A stretch of 64,000 nucleotides of DNA from JAICWP01 sp035252015 (lineage in GTDB: Bacteria > Acidobacteriota > Terriglobia > Terriglobales > Acidobacteriaceae): contig DATFDP010000223.1 of NCBI GenBank assembly GCA_035252015.1, positions 1 to 64,000 of the forward strand, given 5' to 3'. A model generated the notes under the pieces. It saw nothing but the letters and a program-made list of their open reading frames with translations. It made no database searches and was not told where the DNA came from. Shown in pieces: positions 60,839-64,000 of this stretch. Position 1 is the first letter of the stretch, and the number at the start of each line of letters is the position of its first letter. The position numbers and the translations under genes are program-made.

Positions 60839-62257
60839 TTACTTCCCGTACTTCCGCTGGAGAAACGTGCCCACCTCATTCTCCAACCCGGCGTAGTCGC
60901 AATGAATCGTGGCGCGCATGGCGGCTTCGGTGGAGCTGCCTTCGGCAATGCGGCGCAGGATGCGGACCAGGTCGTCCATGCCGTCGGTATCGCGAATGTA
61001 TTCCGCGGCGGCCAGCGATTCATCGTAGGCCAGTCGTGCTTCCGGCGTGCTGAAGCGGATGAAGCTGCCTTCCAGCATATTGAAGGGCAGCGCCTGGTGC
61101 TGGCTCATAAGCTGCCCCAGGCGCTGGCCAAAATAAGCCGTGGTGCGTGGTTCAAGAAGCTGGGCGATGCCTTCGTGCAGCCACTGCGGGCAGCGGCCGC
61201 CGCTCAACTGGTTGATGAACGAGTGCGCCAGTTCGTGCTTGAGCACGCGCGCCAGCTCCGGCGTCACTTCGGTCAAGCCGCTCACCGGGATGCGCAGCTT
61301 GCCGTCGTTCAGGGCGCTGGTCCAGCCCGGAGCCTGGGTGACGTCAAAGAATTCCTGCTCCGTGTAGAGCACCACGGGAATGCTGTAGCGCGGCTGGGCG
61401 TCAAGTTGTGTGGACAGATCGTTGTAGTCAGCATCCAGCACCTGCAGCAGCTGGCGGCGGAACTCGTCGGAGGTCTGCCGGCCTTCATAGCGCAAAGTGA
61501 AGTGCCCTGTTTCGCGCTCGGAAAAGTTCGCTTCAGTGGTAACCTCCCGCTGAGCCTTGGCGAGAAATTGCTGCACCGTGGGATCGGGCCGTAATCGCAG
61601 GGAGCGCTTCCAGGAGCGAACGGCATCCTGGCTGCGGTCTGACATGAACTGGGCAAAGCCGAGCACGGCAAAGGCATCCGCCGAATCCGGCGCCAGCCGC
61701 GTGGCTCGCAGGGCCGTGTCCATCGCCTGGGGATAGTTGCCGCCCTGCAGCAGCACGGCGGAATAGTGAGTAAGGATGGTGGGATTTTCCGGCGTCAGGC
61801 CCAGAGCGTGCTGCAAATAGGATTGCGCCTGCGTGCGATGGCCCGCCTCCTCTTCGTGCTGTCCGGCCAGAAAGTACCCGGCCGCAGCCATTTGGGCGTT
61901 GCCCGAGCGGTCCAGGGAATCCAGCACCGAGGTATCTACCTGCCCGTCCTTGATCACGGAAACCGCGACTTGGCTGTTGTCCATGCTGACGCTGGGGGTG
62001 AAGGCCGGCATCTCGGAGACAGGTTTTTCGGAGCCTGATCCGGCCGGACCCGCTTCAACCGGCGGCATGCCCGTCGCATCCACGTGATCCACCAGCGATT
62101 TGGGGATAGCATAAGAGTTGTCCCCAATGTCATATTCGACGTGAGTAGCGCCCTGGCGTATGCGTTCCGCCAGAATCCGGCGGCCGTTCTTCAGATAAAT
62201 GGTGTCGGCCGGGGCGCAGATCGCCGAAATGAGGACGATAATCAGGCAGGCCCGCAC
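60839..62257 (-). CDS. Exported TPR protein with gluzincin (peptidase MA-like) domain
   Basis: The 472-residue protein starts at a GTG forced by an in-frame stop just upstream and has a signal (RACLIIVLISAICAPADTIY). Residues 110-235 hold about three TPR repeats (AQSYLQHALGLTPENPTILT, AMDTALRATRLAPDSADAFA). The C-terminal half is a zinc peptidase: LKHELAHSFINQ near 341 gives HExxH, and WLHEGIAQLLE supplies the third ligand Glu as in peptidase MA-like gluzincins. It would act in the periplasm. It is divergent from an M1-like peptidase gene across only 36 bp, so the two are probably linked in function. Confidence 0.88.
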   Translation of the reverse strand: MRACLIIVLISAICAPADTIYLKNGRRILAERIRQGATHVEYDIGDNSYAIPKSLVDHVDATGMPPVEAGPAGSGSEKPVSEMPAFTPSVSMDNSQVAVSVIKDGQVDTSVLDSLDRSGNAQMAAAGYFLAGQHEEEAGHRTQAQSYLQHALGLTPENPTILTHYSAVLLQGGNYPQAMDTALRATRLAPDSADAFAVLGFAQFMSDRSQDAVRSWKRSLRLRPDPTVQQFLAKAQREVTTEANFSERETGHFTLRYEGRQTSDEFRRQLLQVLDADYNDLSTQLDAQPRYSIPVVLYTEQEFFDVTQAPGWTSALNDGKLRIPVSGLTEVTPELARVLKHELAHSFINQLSGGRCPQWLHEGIAQLLEPRTTAYFGQRLGQLMSQHQALPFNMLEGSFIRFSTPEARLAYDESLAAAEYIRDTDGMDDLVRILRRIAEGSSTEAAMRATIHCDYAGLENEVGTFLQRKYGK

Positions 62258-62293
62258 GTCGCGATTTTAACCGCGCCGTTCGCGGCTGAAACC

Positions 62294-64000
62294 GTGACCA
62301 AGGTAACTGGCCATTTTCGCGCATTGCTCCTTCTCGCGGGGCTGACAACGTGGGCCGCAACTGCTCTGCCGGCTCAGAACAATCCGCCTCCTGTCTCCGT
62401 AACTCCGGGTGCCATGCTCTATCAGGAACTGGGAAGCGTGGGCCTGGATCCGAGCCGCGTCTTCCACATCCGCAACGCTTCTATTGAGCACCCGAACCTG
62501 CATGTAACTTTCAACGACGGAACCATTGCCTTCACCAAGGACGTGCTGGGCCGGGTAACCGGCGCTTACTTTGAGGGCGAAGGCGACCTGCTGCTCATGC
62601 CCCCCAATCGCGCCGAGCGGGCCTCCCTTGGCCTGTTTACCGGCAACGCCATCCTGGAAGAGCAATTTACGGCCGCCTACCTGCGCTTCAATGACGACAG
62701 CAGGCAGAAGCTTGAGCCGTTCATGTACCCCGCGTCCAATGCGCAGGAATTTTTTGCCGCCAACAGCGCGGTAGCCAATTCGCTGGCCGCCAGCGACGCG
62801 CTCCGGCTGCTCCTCACCTTCAGCCGTTTTCTGCCGGCGTCCACACCCATGCAGCCGCTGACGGCCTACACCGGTAACGATCACTTCCTGCATTTGCGCC
62901 TGAGCAGCCCGCGGCGCGGGCTCTTCGACGTCTTCTTCGATTCCTTGGCGCTGGAGCAGGTCTCCGCCGGGCAATTAACGCTAACGCCGCAAGGCGATTT
63001 TTACGATCTGTGGACCTCTTTTTCCCTCCCCACTCATTCCAATCCCGGTCCGGGAATACCATCTGACAGCACCTACAATGCGATCGACATCTCCCGTTAT
63101 CGCATCCGGGCGCGGGTCACGCTTCCCCACGAGCTCTCAGCCAAGGCGTTGCTGCAGGTGGCGGTCCGGCAAAGCGGCGACCGAGCGCTGCTGTTCGAAC
63201 TCTCGCGTTTTCTGCAAGTCAAGAAGGTGGAAGCCGACGGCCGGCCCATTGAGTTCGTGCACAACCCGGCCCTCGAAGGCACACAGTTGGCGCGACGCGG
63301 CAACGATGTGGTGGCCGTCATATTTCCGGAGCCCCTGCGCGCCGGACAGCAGCTGCAGTTGAGCTTGGAATATTCCGGTTCGGTGCTTTCTGAAGCCGGC
63401 GGCGGACTGCTCTATGTGGGCGCGCGCGGCACCTGGTATCCCAATCGGGGCCTGGCCATGTCGCAGTTCGATCTGCAGTTTCACTACCCAGTGGGCTGGA
63501 CCCTGCTGGCCACCGGCAAGCGGGTTCCGCCCGTCGCGGAAGAGGGCCCGTCCCTCGCCAGCCCCAGCGAGCAGGTTGGGCACTGGATCTCCGAGCGTCC
63601 TATGCCCATGGCTGGCTTCAACCTGGGCCAATACGTCAAAGCCGGCGCCCACGCCGGCAAGGTGGAGATTGATACCTACGCGGCGGCGGGAATGGAACGT
63701 ACCTTCCCGCAAGCGCCTTTGCCTCCTGCCACTCCTCCCTCCAACCCGGAAATTTCTCCGGCCGAGCGCTTGTCGCACGAACGCATGGCGCTGGCAGCGC
63801 CTCCCCCAGCGCCTTCGCCGGCGCGCAACGCCCAAGCCGTGGCGGATGAGACCGCTCATGCGATTGATTTTCTCAGGGCCCGCCTGGGGCCATTCCCTTA
63901 CAGCAGCCTGTCTTTGACACAAATGCCGGGAGGCATCAGCCAGGGCTGGCCGGGGCTGATCTTTCTTTCCAGCTTTGCTTTCCTCTCTCCCCACGAACGC
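62294..64000 (+). CDS. M1-like (gluzincin) aminopeptidase, 5' part, runs off window
   Basis: A frame of 569 codons is open from the GTG at 62294 to the window end. A signal sequence (FRALLLLAGLTTWAATALPA) is followed by a long beta-rich domain (FHIRNASIEHPNLHVTFNDG, YRIRARVTLPHELSAKALLQ) and the M1-type stretch GLLYVGARGTWYPNRG, where an aminopeptidase N-like N-terminal domain meets the catalytic domain. The last visible residues, MPGGISQGWPGLIFLSSFAF, lie before the expected HExxH helix, which is outside the window. Exported acidobacterial M1-like peptidases have this layout. No upstream ATG exists in frame and no better start is seen. Confidence 0.82.
   Translation, partial: MTKVTGHFRALLLLAGLTTWAATALPAQNNPPPVSVTPGAMLYQELGSVGLDPSRVFHIRNASIEHPNLHVTFNDGTIAFTKDVLGRVTGAYFEGEGDLLLMPPNRAERASLGLFTGNAILEEQFTAAYLRFNDDSRQKLEPFMYPASNAQEFFAANSAVANSLAASDALRLLLTFSRFLPASTPMQPLTAYTGNDHFLHLRLSSPRRGLFDVFFDSLALEQVSAGQLTLTPQGDFYDLWTSFSLPTHSNPGPGIPSDSTYNAIDISRYRIRARVTLPHELSAKALLQVAVRQSGDRALLFELSRFLQVKKVEADGRPIEFVHNPALEGTQLARRGNDVVAVIFPEPLRAGQQLQLSLEYSGSVLSEAGGGLLYVGARGTWYPNRGLAMSQFDLQFHYPVGWTLLATGKRVPPVAEEGPSLASPSEQVGHWISERPMPMAGFNLGQYVKAGAHAGKVEIDTYAAAGMERTFPQAPLPPATPPSNPEISPAERLSHERMALAAPPPAPSPARNAQAVADETAHAIDFLRARLGPFPYSSLSLTQMPGGISQGWPGLIFLSSFAFLSPHER

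Noticed and set aside
1..64000. CRISPR array, prophage, integron, tRNA or rRNA genes
   Set aside because: No regular spaced repeats, phage structural genes, integrase or cloverleaf-like sequence was found by reading; small RNAs could still be missed.

Overview
The window reads as a piece of a GC-rich Acidobacteriota chromosome, probably Terriglobia/Koribacter-like. That placement rests on gene content, not on a marker gene: two Oar-type TonB-dependent receptors with an N-terminal carboxypeptidase-regulatory-like domain, a MacB/FtsX-type permease with no ATPase beside it, an ECF sigma/anti-sigma/TPR-CHAT block, Tat-exported enzymes, and short dispersed repeats built around GGCTGAAGCC. No rRNA, tRNA, CRISPR array, integrase or transposase was seen.

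Layout. 0-1.6 kb: the 5' part of an amino-acid permease, a truncated NRAMP transporter and a small lipoprotein. 1.8-11 kb (minus strand): TPR-CHAT protease-like protein, ECF sigma, transmembrane anti-sigma-like protein, a secreted protein and a TonB-dependent receptor. 11.3-14.3 kb: a beta-propeller lipoprotein and a metallophosphoesterase. 14.5-19.6 kb: response regulator, sensor kinase, porin and blue-copper-like protein in one operon. 19.7-27.4 kb: a damaged accessory region with an ABC exporter (three lesions), a nucleotidyltransferase, an HprK-like kinase, a methyltransferase, two gene remnants meeting back to back, a frameshifted cupredoxin, an ECF sigma factor and a truncated membrane protein. 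27.7-30.2 kb: an M48-like pseudoprotease with LemA. 30.2-36 kb: a permease, then a Tat hydrolase, an orphan periplasmic binding protein and a tandem NTF2-like protein. 36-42 kb: a complete RND efflux operon. 42-49 kb: a carboxylate symporter and two divergent operons for sugar-acid or polyol catabolism around a GntR regulator. 49.3-60.8 kb: two Tat-exported phytoene-desaturase-like flavoproteins flanking a pentaheme cytochrome, a second GntR regulator with a tandem NTF2-like protein, a large TonB-dependent receptor and a Rieske oxygenase. 60.8-64 kb: a TPR/gluzincin protein and the start of an M1-like peptidase.

How the genes may work together. Three units stand out. First, the CHAT/ECF/anti-sigma block could be a proteolytic signalling relay across the inner membrane. 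Second, a 17-bp direct-repeat element (TKACAAATYNTTGACAA) sits before the two-component/porin/cupredoxin operon, on both sides of the ECF sigma gene at 26.1 kb, and in inverted orientation before the metallophosphoesterase, which suggests a small regulon. Third, the flavoprotein-cytochrome-flavoprotein operon has a perfect FadR-type palindrome (GTGGTCTGACCAC) at its promoter, and together with the nearby receptor and Rieske oxygenase it looks like an uptake and oxidation route for an unidentified substrate. This last unit is the best candidate for an undescribed system.
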